In this document: positions 12,401 to 25,726 of the stretch, in pieces
Layout: every line of letters begins with the position of its first letter
Numbering within the stretch: the stretch's first letter is position 1
NCBI RefSeq assembly: GCF_020882245.1
Contig: NC_083598.1
Span: 41,081,858-41,145,857, forward strand
Direction of reading: 5' to 3'
DNA: 64,000 nt
From: Rhopalosiphum padi
Lineage: Eukaryota > Arthropoda > Insecta > Hemiptera > Aphididae
Made by a program: the position numbers and the translations under genes
Notes under the pieces: model-generated
The model's input: only the letters and a program-made list of their open reading frames with translations
Databases searched by the model: none
What the model was told of the DNA's origin: nothing

Positions 12401-15400
12401 TCAGAAATATTTTTATTTCATTATTTATTTAAAGTACTATTGTTAATATTATATACCCAAGTAATTTTGAAGAAATGTAAAGATTTTTAAGAACCCAATT
12501 TATAAATGAATATATTTAAAATACCTAATTAAAATGTTATTTTTTCAAATTGTATATTGTAATAGACTTTTACAATACTATTACTAATAGTACTTACTAA
12601 CAGTAGCGTATCCAGGGGGTGGCTACAGGGGCCATGGCCCCTTCTCGTTGGCCGTATTCACTATTTTTTGTTTTAAAGATTTATATTTATTTGTATACAT
12701 AAAAGCATACTACAATATGTCACAAAAAAGCACCAATAAAATTGCAGTTCGCAGATTGGTCAAAATAATTTTATACAATTGTTACTGTTGTTTTTCTACA
12801 CTTATAATTTTGTTTGGACTAAAACACCCGTTTTTATTATTAAATTACTATTTATTATTATGTACATATATATTAACTTAATGACTGACTGAAAATATAA
12901 ATAAATTATTTGCATTAAAAACATTAAATATTTGGTTTATTTTCTTTTTGGTAGTAGATAGTATATATGGTAACATTTTAGACAATGTGTGCACCCCCCC
13001 CCCCTAAAAAAATTCTGGATACGCCACTGGTACTTAAAAAGTACATATTTTTGGATTTAGAATGTTTTTTTGTAAACTACCATAAGAATTGCGTCTTAAA
13101 TTAAATAGTTTATGATAAAAAAAAATAACTATAAATTATTATCAGAATAATATATAGATAAATAAACACAATTATCTAATGACCTACTTCGTGTAATAAT
13201 TTATACCTATATTTTTTACAATACTTACTAAAATAAACTAGCTCTATACACTTACTTATAACGACAGTCATAACATGCATTATACATCGCGGTTGCGCCA
13301 CCAAATGAAAACCCAGATGTTATTATTTTGTTAACATCAATCTTGCTCTAATTGCATATATAAATGACAAACACATAATACAATAATTACAATATAATAG
13401 ATGCTAATACACTAGTTCCTATGTTTTATAATCAGTATTTATAGTACTTACTTTGAATTGTTTTAGATCAAACGATGACTTGAGTACGTTTTTTACAGAG
13501 ATGCCTGCATTGATATCTAAAAATGTGTTCAGAAGTTTGGTGCATTCTCTATGTCGGACTTTCAACTAAATAAATAAACCAACTAATTATATTTTAGGTT
13601 CATTAGAAATGTAAAATAACTTAAAATATAACATTACTTGGCTGTTTTTCAGGATATAATTATCTGAGTTGTTAGTTTGATGAAAATGTTGATAATCGAC
13701 CCACGTGGGATTGTCCTGCTCTGCACTTTCTGGAGAATCATAGTAAAACGTAATAGGCGATGATTTGTCTCTAATTTAGGATAGAGTTAAAAGTGTCACG
13801 TTGTTAATAATAATTTATTGTAACAATAAAATTAAGAATATATTCTATAAATAAGATAATTATTAATATTTTATAATATATGAAATGTGGTGATAAAGGT
13901 AAATTCATCTAAATTTGATATATTGACATACTATAATAAATAAAATATATTATTGTAATTTATAAACATTTGTAATTTTTAATTTACAATTATTAAAAAT
14001 ACATAATCACAATTTTTTAAGCATTTGAGTTTGAATTTTTAACTTAAATATATTATAAATATGCTGACAGACTGATTTTGCTCATAACCATATACAATTA
14101 TTTAGTTGTTGTTAGTAACTAACCTATTCAATAATGATATTTTAGGTATACTCAATTTTTTATATTTAAAAACACTTTACTTTATAATAAGTGTTAATGA
14201 TTAAATTAATCATTTATATAATCGATAAAAACCTCAGAAACTTATTTAAAAAGAGTGTTTTTTAATTTTTCGAGTGCTACAGTGTTTTTTGGGTGAAGAT
14301 TTACTATTTTTATTTATTAAATATTCAACAGTTTGAGAGTTTTCAATATTATTAATTACTACATAATTAATATTACTGACCTGTGTTCAATAGCAGCGAC
14401 TATAATTCCATACGACGCTAAAGTGTTACAAAAATCTGAGCAAACGAACCTCGTAGCTGCGTAACCATGTGAAAATATGAAAAAGGGATATGATTGCTCT
14501 TTGTCCGATATTGGCGCATCACTAATGGTTGGTATGTAATAAGGTGCTGTAACATAAAAAGCAATGATATTTTTTTAATATAATTTTTTGATATAGACTA
14601 CTGTTATTCAGTATTTTCATACCTTAGTGTTAATTTAATTTTACTACTATTCTTATAATTAAAATTTTTAAAATTGAAAATTAAATTTTCATACATTCTA
14701 CCTACGATAGAAAAAACAAATTTAACAATGAAAAATAAACACAAACATAAAAAATATCATAAAATCTAAAAAATATTGGTTTCATCTCTGTCTACGTATT
14801 GTAATAACTTATGTATATCATAAGTATATAAGTTTATAATTTAAATTTTAAATAGTTTTATTTTAAAGTCGTTGATCATAAAAAACCTATTAAAAAGAAA
14901 TTACAATTTATAGATTATTTTATTGCAGGAAATATGCAATATACACAGTTTCTGCATTACTACAACTCATAGTGCCTATATTATGTAAATTTTAAATCGA
15001 TTATAAGATCTACGGTACCTATTAGACATTTTAGGATTTAAATATTATTATATCTCGAGAATATCTTTGGGAAATTGAGAATTAGACAGCATATTGGATG
15101 CGAAGGAAACGGTCGACGTCCATCTTTTTCCTTAGACTTATCAACGGAATATACTACATAATAATTATGTATGGACAGTAGTTGTCTCCATTGTGGCATA
15201 ATTTTCACTTAGACCATGGTATCAATTTTGAAATTCTAACCAGGGTTTACGTTGGTTATGTTAAATTTACGAGCGAGTGACTTTGATATTTTCTATTTTT
15301 AGACAGTAAGTTTTTAAAAAATACGACCATTGTCAATTTTTCAGCCTTTTTCTTCGTGTCCATTTTGCTGTTTGATTCTGATCAAACTCTTTTCGCATCT

Positions 15401-18400
15401 TAATGCAAATGTGTCTTTATTGTTGGTATGTGGATTTAAAGTACAACAATATTTGAGAGGAACGAGTTTTGTTATAAGATATATTTGCGACCAGTCCGAT
15501 GAAATGAGTTACCTGTGCACTAAGGTTAGTGAGTCGTAGTAAGATGCACAGCAGTTACTATTACTTATATTATTCTCGAGTTCCTTATATTGTATCATAT
15601 AATATTAACACTACCAATGTTAAAATAAGCTAGACTCATAAAAAGGGATATACTATACAGTTCTTAGTTAAGAGTTAGGTACCAGTAAAAATTTCAGTTG
15701 GATGACCTTGCATTGAAATGGGCTTTTCGGGGAATAAAAGTAAGTACTGAAATACATATTTTCAGAAAAATTTAAAATTTTTAACTCTTTTGGTAAGCGC
15801 AATGCGCATGTAAATGGCATAATGTTTGTTTTTAACAACTTGTATAAAAAGTTTTTTTTAAATTACGAAATGGGCAAATGAAACTTCACGTTGAAATTCA
15901 ATATTTATGAATAATTTATTTTTAACGAAATTTTAACTATGTTCAACTTAAACTCAAAAATCGAAATAATATTTCAGATACCTATTGTTAAATAACTGTT
16001 TGTAGAAAGATAATATACAAATGAATTATCAGTGTTATCGCTTTCAAAAGTGATTAAACATATAATATTTTTATTACTGTTATACATTATAATTTAAGAA
16101 AAACACATTTCAACGGCAGTTTACCAATTGCGCCTAAAATTACTTTTTTATATAGCAATTGCGTTTTAAACATTTTAGGGTCGATAAACCAATTGCGTAC
16201 ATTTTAGTATTTTACAATACTATCAATACCTAAGGAAAATGTATTAGTTAGTTATAATTATTATATAATAAATGAAAACACTAACCGATTTTTGCGAGTA
16301 TTAATACATAATATAATATAAATAAATAATTTTTCTTTCCCAATTTACAAGTTATTTTTTGATTGTCAATTATTCAAAATCAAATACCAGTTACATTACA
16401 TTATAATTTCTTTCATAAAATTCCCGATAGGCACTGTTATAAAATACCCAGTCACTTTAACCAGTAATCAATTAATCAATAATTATATTTTAATTTGCAA
16501 GCATTTTAGTATATATAATTATACAAGTGCAATTGGTATACTTATCCTAAAACATAAGGAGCGCAATTGGAGGTTTTGTGTTAGGTCTTAGGCGCAATTG
16601 GTTCATGCCCATTTCAACAACATTGTAAAAAAAAACCCATTGGCCAATCCGTACGGAGACAGGTATACGTATATCTACGTATATCTAATCCTTAATAGTA
16701 TGGCCATATATAAGAAAAAATGTCGCCTGGGATGATCACTTCTGCTCTAGAATTTCTTTTAATAATTTAAATGTATGGCAAATGCCCTTGAAAATATTGT
16801 ATATTACACCTTTCATTAATCCGTAGTCGTCACTTATTATTATATACGATGATACTTAGATAGTTAGATACATTGACAAACATATATTAAGCGTAGGTAA
16901 CGTATAAGTATATAATTAAAATCGTATTCGATTGTAATTTGTAACTTGTAAGTCAAATTATCCTTAGCATGTATATATACTATATAGCAGAAGATATAAC
17001 AAAAATTAGCAGAGTAGTTTTAAAAAATAGAAATTGCTCTTAGTAGGTTCATGGATATATGATACTATATAGTTTGGTAATAGTCAACATTAATGTATAT
17101 GTGTTAACTACTTACAATTTTGGATTTTATATAATCCTATATTAACGTATTATACATAGGTCTCTCTTGCAAGTTACATTCTACATATATATGATTATAT
17201 AATATATCAAAATCTATAATTATTGATAAAAGTATAATAGATAGGTATATATTATTATAATTATTATTATTTAGGACATGGGTTTTTTCAACTTCTTACT
17301 TGCTCTACCGGACAATCCATACCAACGCCTAAACCGAAAAAAAATGATTTACGCCTAATGATTTACTTAACGTCTGCTTTAGTAGTGAGATAACAAATTT
17401 TTATTGCACATACAGGATAGATTGTAAAACAATAATTATCAACGAATCAAAAAAAGACATATGATTATATTCAAAATTTTCGTGCAGCTTGATATTTCTA
17501 TATAGTTATTATAATTATAGTACAATATAAGTAAAGTCTAATGCAATCATTCATTAATTAAATGCTATGAAACAATTAAATATTAATCATTACCTTGGCC
17601 AATGAGTGGTGGTAAATACTTGAATATAAAAAATGGTAAACGAAGAGCATGGGCAAATGCTTTCAAATACATTTCATTTGGAATCCACGGAACCCATTTA
17701 TCCGAGTATTTCTGTAATCAATGCAATAGTTTTCATAAATAATAGATAATATAAGCTCTCTAAATTTTGATTAATGCAATTAACTTAAAGTTGAAAAATA
17801 TATTATTTTAGTTGAAAGGACGTCGCGACGTCGTACCTCCTATATTGACTCCGTCTTGAGGTATAAAATAGATCATAAATATGTAAAACGTACATAAATC
17901 ATAAGACTTAATTTTAATGAATAGATATTATTATTAGAATCAGAACGAATTGACCAATCATCAAATCTAAGGATAAGAGTTTTTATCTGTGTTTTCTAAT
18001 GGTTTTTTTTTTATATTTTAATTTTAAAGTGAGTTATAAATAGATATTAGGTATACAACGACTAATAAAACGTATGCACGATGCTAAAAAGAAAAAAATG
18101 CTTAAATTAAACTTTCACAAAAAAAAATATATATCAATGATAGTAAATCCATAAATAATTTTATTTACTATAAATACTCGTAAAAATTCTTCTCTTTAAT
18201 AACTAAATCACTATTTCTACCTGTTGGAATGTTGACATATTGTTTTGAAATAAGGATATCGTACAAATAAGTTTTCTTATGTGTATACTATACACTGTAT
18301 AGTATGATATAATTATTTAGTTTGATAATAACTCAATACATTTTATTTACGCATTAGTCTAGAACCCACAGGCCGAAGACCACAAACTCTGATTGGACAG

Positions 18401-21400
18401 AACGTAATGAATTTTATGTCATTGCGCAACTGATACAGAAATAATATAATAATTTTGTCATGTCCTTTTAAGACTTACATACGCCTATACATAATATTTT
18501 CACCTTTAATATTAAAGTCACAATAATTTGTATAAACAAAAATTTTGATACTCGGACCGTTAAATCTGTCTAGTATTTTATTCCTGGTATCGAAACGAAA
18601 AAAAAACAAAGAGATTTAAAAATAATAAAAATAGTAATTTTAATTTTAATTCAAAAAGTGTTAATATAGGTATTAAGTTAGTTACTGTTAATTAATAGGT
18701 ACGTCTAAAAGTTATTATTTTATATTGATAAGAAAATTATATCTTTAAAAGGCGATATATTTGAATAACTAATAATGTACTATACAGTACAGAGTAAACC
18801 CTATCTAATATCTATTAATCAATAATAATAATAATTGTGTATGTTACCTACCTAATTGAGTAGTTAAATTGAATACGTTTATAATTATTAGATACCTATC
18901 AAATAGACTAAACAGTAAACAGCGAACTTTTAAAAATATTAGTTGATTTAATTTTTTTGATATAAAATAATGGTTTATAATTTATAATATTTTTCAAAAT
19001 CAAAACAATTCATGCGCTTGTTCCATGTCAACTAACTTTAATGAACTTGGCAATCGGTAGCCCACAAAACAAACGCGTATAATATGATCCAACACTTACA
19101 TAAATTATAGTTTATTGCACGAAATGATGAATGAGCTTTTTATAATCTTTTACTATTGTTTATTTGACATATTATTCATTACCACATAATATCTAAACAT
19201 AATCGATGTGCCTTTGGACACAGTATTTACTATTGTTACAAACAATTTGACATGATTAAAAATACCCTTCATAACGGGTATGTCGACAATTGTTTGGTCT
19301 ATTTTGATTTTTGGCTTGGACAAAAATATTAATTTTGCAATAAAAGTGAAAAAAATGTTATTGTTTCTTTTAGTAAATATCTAATGGAGTTATATTGGTG
19401 TATTATGTATTGGGTATGTATCGTAATATGTTATTTATGATTCTCTTATTATACTTACATCCAATTGATCAGATGGAATATTGGTTGGGTAAAATACCCT
19501 AGCAAAACACCCTTCCTCGGAATACTCTGTCATAAATTCCATACATCCTGTTGCATGTGGACCTAAAAGCAAGTAAGACGTTACATCTGTAGTTGTATAT
19601 TATGAATTTTAAGAGGGGTGGTCAACATGAATATCAGAATTTATTCACGAACATCATGGATAAATATATTGATATCAATAGCTAAAATGTTTATAAATAT
19701 ATTTTATATAATTTGATGAATGTTTATAAATGTATTTAAAAAAATTAAAGTTCATAGTAACAATAAGTAATTTTTGGTTTTATAAATAAGACGCGAGCTA
19801 CATTATGCAGCTTGCAAGCAACAAGTGGGCTACTTCTGTATTATAGAAACTAGAAAGTATTCTGTATTAATGTCTGTGGTCAAGTTGGTTAACTATGTAG
19901 TTAGACTGGGCTTTTTTTTTAAAAACATTCAATAGATATATTTATTAGTTTTGTTTACACAATATTTGCCGCATATTGAACTCAAAGTGAGTTCAAATAA
20001 GTCAATAAGGCACATCCTCTCTAAAAATATGTATACATAATTAAATTTAAATTATTTAAGTATTTAGATTTCAGTTAAGTAATACAACGAATTATACATA
20101 TTATGTATATTTAATAAATATGTTGTGATGTATATTATGTATAATAAAATAATGTATAATATGTTGAACAGAACAGTTATAATAAATAAATACTTAATTG
20201 GGAAAAGTATTAGGATTTATTATTTTAAGTCCATAATAATTATAAAATATGTGTGCATTGTTTAAGTAATTCTATCGGATACTAAAAAAAATGGAAATAT
20301 TATTGTGATTTTTTATTTTTGTTTGTGTTATAAAATGTGTACATTTTTAATGCAAATCAAGAATGTATGTTTACGGAAGGATAAAACCTTACATAACTAG
20401 ATTTTGTATATCATGTTTTATTTATTATTGACCTTGGTTAAGTAGTAGTTGCGATCAGCACATTTTTTTTATTAGCAGTGCGTGTATTCTCTGAAAGCTA
20501 TTCAAATTTAAGTATTAATACTTTTTTGTAATGTACGAGTATATGTAAAATTGTAAAGCCATTGCAGTTATTATTTTAGTTATTATTATATAGGCTATGT
20601 TGCTAATAAAATAGAAAAAAAACCCGACACTATTACAACTGACGGGTTTAATATTTTCATTCATTGGGCTATAATAGTGGTACTCACTATGTGGCCCGCA
20701 CTAAAACTAAATTGTACATTATAAAATTCAAAATAAAATAAAATACGTATTTTTCGGTTTCAGTGAAATGTTATTTGCAAAAACTTTTATTTATCTTATC
20801 TTATTATTCTTGTTTATTTTATCGATTCTATTTTTATTGAATCATTGATTTGACAGATGTGTGTAGGTACGACACGCATTTAAAAATTATTATTGAACCC
20901 AAATTTGAACCTATATTTTATAACATTAATCGTCATTTATTACTATTCTCAAATCCCATTTAATGAAAGAAAATAACGTTTTTTTCTAATAAAACTGACG
21001 TAGGAACTCTTAAACCACTATTTTTTGATCTATTGGGCACTTTAAAAATAAAAAATGATATATGTAAATGATTTATTGAAAATCCATGGAAAATAACAAC
21101 AAAATATATGTAAATATGTATCTGAAATTAATATTTTTAATTGGAATGCTGGTTTGTCAAAAAATGGATTAATAGATTTACAATAGGAAACGTAATGATG
21201 AAAATAATGCAAAACAATTTTGTAATACACTGAAAAAAATCAGTATCCTTTCATTATATCAAACGGAAGAGCAATTTTAACATTTTTTGGGTCAATATAT
21301 TTGTGCGAAGCGACTTTTAAGAAATAGGTATACTGAATGCTCGACCACAATTATTAGCTTACTCGGATAAATAGATAACATCATATTAATTGTATCTACT

Positions 21401-23366
21401 CGTATATTAAAAAACAAAGAGTTACTTTTTTATGTTATAGACTTATAGTAAAAAAAATGATTTTTGAAATATAAAATAAGGAAGTATAGCATTACGTTAT
21501 GAATTATATAATGCTCTAATAATTTACCTATTGTAATATTGCATATTTTTGACATATGTTTGACGTATGTTTAACAGCGTGGAAAATATTATGTGCACGG
21601 AAATAAAAAAACTCTGAAATATCGGTTAGAGTTTACATAACCATAAAATAAACTGAGGTTTTAAATCATATTAATATTGAATTTAGTGAGGTAGGCGAGG
21701 TCATTTTCAGAAAGAATGAGAAGTGCCAATTAAAAATAACGAAAATAGTTTAAGTGTTTTAAGTATTAGGACATTAGGCGTTTTAAAAAATAACCAACGA
21801 GGGAAGGGAAGTTAAATAAAAAATTAAAAAAGATATAATGGCTGTAATGTGTATAACAAATAAGTAACGTAAAAATATAAGTTCAAATATTGTTGAATCA
21901 TGTAATTGATGAGTTTATACTCGCATTTTGTATAGTATTTTATAATACTATAAAAATTGTATAATTGTTTAAATGAGTACCTTATAGAAAACTATATTTG
22001 TACTATTTTTTTCCATAGTACTTAGTCGTATACTGTATCTTATGTAATGTGTGTTGCATTTTTTAAAAAAGAATTTTATTTATTCTATTAGCTAAATAAT
22101 ACCAATGATGTATTGCCAGGGCTACATTTATAAATTTTGCAACCCCACCACGACTTCAAAATAATTCAATGATAATTGAAAAATTGAATTATCATAAAAA
22201 AAATACTCATATATTTTAGTACCTTTACTGAAGCACTAAATTCAATCAATAAGAATTTACTTAAAGTTTTGGTATTTTTTAAGATTTATCTTCCTACATA
22301 AAAAAAAAAAAAATAACGTAAAAATATTATTTTTAATTAGAAGTTAAGAGTAATTCAAACTTTTTACAATTTTAAATATTTTATATACAAAATTATAAAA
22401 TATATGAATTAGAATCAAAACAAAATAAATTTCTAAATTCTAAAAAAATACAAAGTAAAATATATAATTAAAAAAAAGAAAATATGTTTATTTAATTTAA
22501 AAAATAACATTTTTAGTAGAAAGTTTTCAATAATAATAGCAGTCAGGATCTTACAAATCTACAATACAATACAATATCCTGACCCATCCTCACAGAAAAA
22601 AAATAAAATTATTTTTTTGTTGTTCTTACAATTAATCTTAAATATAAGTATATAGGTAACACTCAAATGATTGCAATTTCTATTTTTAAGTTACCTTACT
22701 AATAACATATTGTATTAGTTTATTGTTCTTTATTAATTGCCTGCAGAATAATGAAGAACAATCAATTATATTTAATTGTGTATTAAATGTTTTGAAATGT
22801 AATAGTTTATACTTTTGCAATATGAAATGTTGTTGGAATCTAAATGACAAATACATTGAATTAATAATATTTAAACATTTACTTTATTTAAAAATATGAT
22901 ATTTTTCATAATACCATGTTACTATACGACTGATGGTGTAGAATTATAAATAAAAAATAAAAACTAAATAAAACTAATGCATTAATATTATTTTATATTT
23001 TGACATCAGAACATATTAACTGGTTGTTGCTTTATTAATTAATGTAAATATGTTAATAATTAAGAATAAACAACTAAAATTGTGTACCTATAGGAATTAG
23101 ATTGATTATTTTATTACGATTTCATTGTGCACGTACACAAAAATTATAATAATATGTACCTGTAACCATTTTTGGTATAAACTAACTGATTAATATATTA
23201 TATTATAATAATATTTAGCCTATATAGATTGGCAATAATTTATTAAAATAATTTTTGAACAGACGGTTATTACTAATTACTATTATAAACCAAACATAAA
23301 TTCAAGTTAAAAATTCTTACCTGTTGGAAAAGGTATATGAAGCTTTTTTGATTGTTCCTTATTCAT
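9402..23366 (-). CDS. PAF-acetylhydrolase copy B (PAFAH2-like), nine exons
   Basis: Nine exons join in frame into 1209 nt (402 aa): 23321-23366, 19459-19562, 17594-17711, 14381-14546, 13638-13770, 13452-13565, 13256-13347, 9604-9917 and 9402-9523. All splice sites are GT/AG and all phases agree. The product is a serine esterase hydrolysing short or oxidised sn-2 acyl chains of phospholipids. Landmarks are GC(x)EFMTEYSEEGCFARVFYP (N-terminal), FFIFSHG (strand before the oxyanion region), IVAAIEHRDKS, GFSFGGAT with nucleophile Ser241, IDAWMF with Asp264 and TTHESPTD with His319. The Ser-Asp and Asp-His spacings (23 and 55) equal those of human PAFAH2 and PLA2G7. There is no signal peptide, and the length matches PAFAH2 (392 aa), so I infer an intracellular enzyme. 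One oddity is GFSFG in place of the usual GHSFG. Introns hold several transposon relics. Start chosen because the first ATG precedes a homologous frame in copy A. Confidence 0.93.
10405..11012 (-). pseudogene. Decayed hAT transposase fragment in intron 7 of PAF-AH B
   Basis: On the minus strand a frame around 10710-10970 reads FSTNFTQLKEFEETMKLI and then VFGWLNVDDFEMQLVDFQSS. After stops it continues with LFMCESIFLKINFIK, NRLKDEC and NYDPSIKKLALCVSQKK. The EMQLxDFQ and CESxFxKxxFIKxxxRxxLxDE patterns are those of the C-terminal half of hAT transposases of the GTF2IRD2/SCAND3-like group. Several stops make it inactive. It sits antisense to nothing: it has the same orientation as the host gene and is spliced out with the intron. 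Confidence 0.65.
11990..12400 (+). repeat. Interspersed repeat, copy 1
   Basis: This stretch shares ordered blocks with 61550-62225. The shared blocks are a taatataaacattt...gaaaatttt-aagta block, a cgtttttgag-tac block, aaagtaccaactagat, gatgacagaca followed by an A-rich tract, and ttgtaaaatcaatacatt. It has no coding frame. It lies in intron 7 of PAF-AH copy B. The family is not identified. Confidence 0.65.
12601..13029. mobile_element. Short terminal-inverted-repeat element (MITE-like)
   Basis: The left end CAGTAGCGTATCCAG and the inverted right end CAGTGGCGTATCCAG match at 14 of 15 positions. G runs follow inside both ends. The interior has an open frame (12648-12881) with no recognisable motif. 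The CAGTGGCG-type end suggests hAT. The flanks (cttactaa and gtacttaa) give no clean target duplication, so the superfamily stays open. It lies in intron 7 of PAF-AH copy B. Confidence 0.75.
16115..16610. mobile_element. MITE with CAATTGCGCC inverted ends and 8-bp target duplication
   Basis: The ends start GGCAGTTT and, inverted, GGGCATGA, then share a perfect 15-bp core ACCAATTGCGCCTAA. Both flanks carry atttcaac (16107-16114 and 16611-16618). Further caattgcg words recur inside, at about 16157, 16190, 16530 and 16562. No coding frame is present. The 8-bp duplication allows hAT or a MULE-type element; the GGGC ends favour the latter weakly. It lies in intron 3 of PAF-AH copy B. Confidence 0.85.
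18340..19562 (-). repeat. Duplicated segment, copy B (intron 2 plus exon 2)
   Basis: This is the partner of 300-1600. The intron sequence downstream of exon 2 aligns by eye in order and orientation with the corresponding intron of copy A. Exon 2 encodes the same 34 residues except two changes (Tyr/His and Leu/Phe near its start). Confidence 0.75.
19563..23320. other. Intron 1 of PAF-AH copy B, no gene seen
   Basis: This is AT-rich intron of 3.76 kb, against 4.98 kb in copy A. At about 20590-20655 an imperfect inverted repeat with cccg arms flanks a 20-base loop. At 20674 a gtggtactcactatgtggcc motif looks like one isolated hAT-type end without a partner. The small ORF at 21042-21230 has no recognisable content. 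Confidence 0.5.
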
Positions 23367-23464
23367 CGCTAATGTATTCACTTGGTCTTAAAAACGATTA
23401 TTTATTTTTAAACCACTGTAGGATTAGCGCGTAGTCTCACGTATGCAGTTGAACGTTAACAAAA

Positions 23465-23495
23465 TCGGCGACTGAGTGGTTTTCCTACATGTTTC
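23465..23495 (-). promoter_or_regulatory. Probable initiator of PAF-AH copy B
   Basis: TCAGT on the minus strand (23475-23471, A at 23473) lies 107 bases before the ATG, the same distance as in copy A. The flanking GTAG-AAAAC block is conserved between the copies. The TATATAA seen in copy A is replaced here by a TGTGAAAC-like sequence, so copy B appears to lack a TATA box. Confidence 0.45.
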
Positions 23496-23499
23496 ACAA

Positions 23500-24172
23500 A
23501 ACATAATCCAATGGGCAATTTTTAGTGGGGATATAATGTATCGCGGTTAGTTAGAATATTGTTGGTATAATGGTATATATAAATATGTAGTACCTATATT
23601 TGAGTAATAAGGTTTTTTAAACTAATACTGATTTATTACTACTGTTTTTTAAAGTTTTAAATTTTATTATAAATTACAATGCAAGCAAATATAGCTTAAA
23701 GTTGCTAAAAACTGTATACGCTTTTAATCTGATTTTAAATAATAATAATAGCAATTTGTTACTGATATTGAGGTAAATATTAATAGATATAGTTAAAATC
23801 ATAAATTGATAAAAATAAGATAAGATGTTATTTGTATTATGATTTGTTATTCGGAATCCACGAAGGTCGACTATGTTATACTTATCTATTAATCTATTTT
23901 CATTAAGGAAATGTAAATATGTATATATTTATATTATAAATATGATTTATTTGCGTTATACGTTTGAAACAATAATTTTTCAGTTTTAAAATATGTTTAT
24001 CTTAAATGAGTTAAATGTTAGAAACGAATTTTGAATATTTTGATGCTTATCTTATTATTTCATAGATTTATACAGACAATTTATTGATATATGATATATA
24101 CTAAAAATTTTTTTTTTCGGAATAAATTAGGGCCTGGTAAAGTTTGTACTAAATTGTACTGTAAATCTTAAT

Positions 24173-24211
<39 letters not shown>

Positions 24212-25718
24212 ATATATACGTTCCTATCTAAATGAGAAAATGAAATACATTGTATAAAATTGGTAAGTAACAATTACTTTATCAAACTACAGGGTATTCT
24301 TGTAATCGTGTGTATAAAAAAAAATTTTTGTTATATTTCTTGTATAATTTTAAGGTTGGAATTAACTGAAAGTTGGAAAGATTGATTTTCTAAATAAGTA
24401 AATAAACATCATATTTCACAATTTGAAACAAATTTGAATAATACCACCATTAATTGATGACATATTATAGTCTATAATTTTAATATATTTTTTAACTTAC
24501 AATTTATTCAATATTTTGAATTATCAAGCACTTGAAGTCTGAAAAAATACATTATGAATTATTTATAGTTATAATCGGTCTATGAAACATAACTCTTAAT
24601 TATTTTTTCTAATATCTACCTACTTTTAATATTATTAAATAATATAATTATTACTACCTACTAGTTTGTAAGACGAGTCCATCAAGTTCACCAAGTTCAG
24701 AGTTCTGTTTATTATTTTATTACTACGAGTAAAGATTTCTTAGGTGCTACTCTTTTAATTATACTTATATTGATGAATATTTCTAATGATAGATGAAATT
24801 AAATACTATTGTCACTTTTGACTTAGTTAACGCGAAAAACCGATACTAAATGTAATGTACACGAAGTTGCTCCTTCCTCTTTTGTCTGACTGATTTCTTA
24901 GTAAATATTAGTATTTTTTATAGGTACATATTGCATAGTAGGTTTAACTATCTAATATTTTATTAGCTATTGCCTATTTTGTTATATCTTAAATGTCTTA
25001 TAAGTTTTTATGTAATACAATTTTTACATTTTCTATATTCCTAGTTTAATAGTTTATCTTCAGTTTTGTATTATCTAAGGTCTGAGATCTGTAAATGATA
25101 CCAAAAATAATCATTTAAACTATAAAAATTTTAGGAAAACAAAATAATTTAATGAAATATAAATATTCAAATATCCATTATTATCATTAAATATTATTTA
25201 TATATCATGGCGTAGAGATTAAATAAGACTTTGGTAACTGTATAATTGTAACTGACTAATTAAATATCATGTTAATTATATACCTACCTAAAAGTAAAGG
25301 GAATCAAAACTGTTTTACAGTAACGAACCAATTTTGTAACTTGTGAGTAGGTATGTAATGTATGATGTGAACAATTTAAATTTCTAAAAAATCCTAACCT
25401 AAATAATACTGGTATTGTACAATTAATCGCAAATAAAATGAATAGAATACCGGATACGGGATAGGTATGCTAATACTAAAAATAATTTACATTGCAGCTG
25501 GCAATATCATAATTATAATTTATAAACATAATATAAACATTACATAGACGTGATAATGCGATTTATATAGGCCACAGTATTATAATGTATATATACGCAT
25601 TATGTAACTAATTAGATACTGATCTTACACGAAGTGTGCTCTTTTTATATAGAAAATAATTTATTTTAAGAAAATAAAAAAGGTTAATAAAAGTTTCATG
25701 TGTGTTTTATTGGTATAT
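23500..25718. other. Intergenic spacer, no gene seen
   Basis: This is AT-rich sequence upstream of PAF-AH copy B. Apart from the AC microsatellite at 24175-24207 I see no coding or structured signal. Confidence 0.6.
24175..24207. repeat. (AC)n microsatellite
   Basis: About sixteen uninterrupted AC units, followed by an AT-rich tail. Confidence 0.95.
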
Positions 25719-25726
25719 ATTATGAT

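Noticed and set aside
15330..15539. 69-aa + strand ORF preceded by an acceptor-like site
   Set aside because: It lies inside intron 3 of PAF-AH copy B on the other strand, without a family match or partner exons.
17815..17840. acgtcgcgacgt palindrome
   Set aside because: A short 12-bp palindrome in an intron with no context; not enough to call a site.
20674..20700. hAT end gtggtactcactatgtggcc
   Set aside because: Only one end was found; no partner end or target duplication, so not called as an element.
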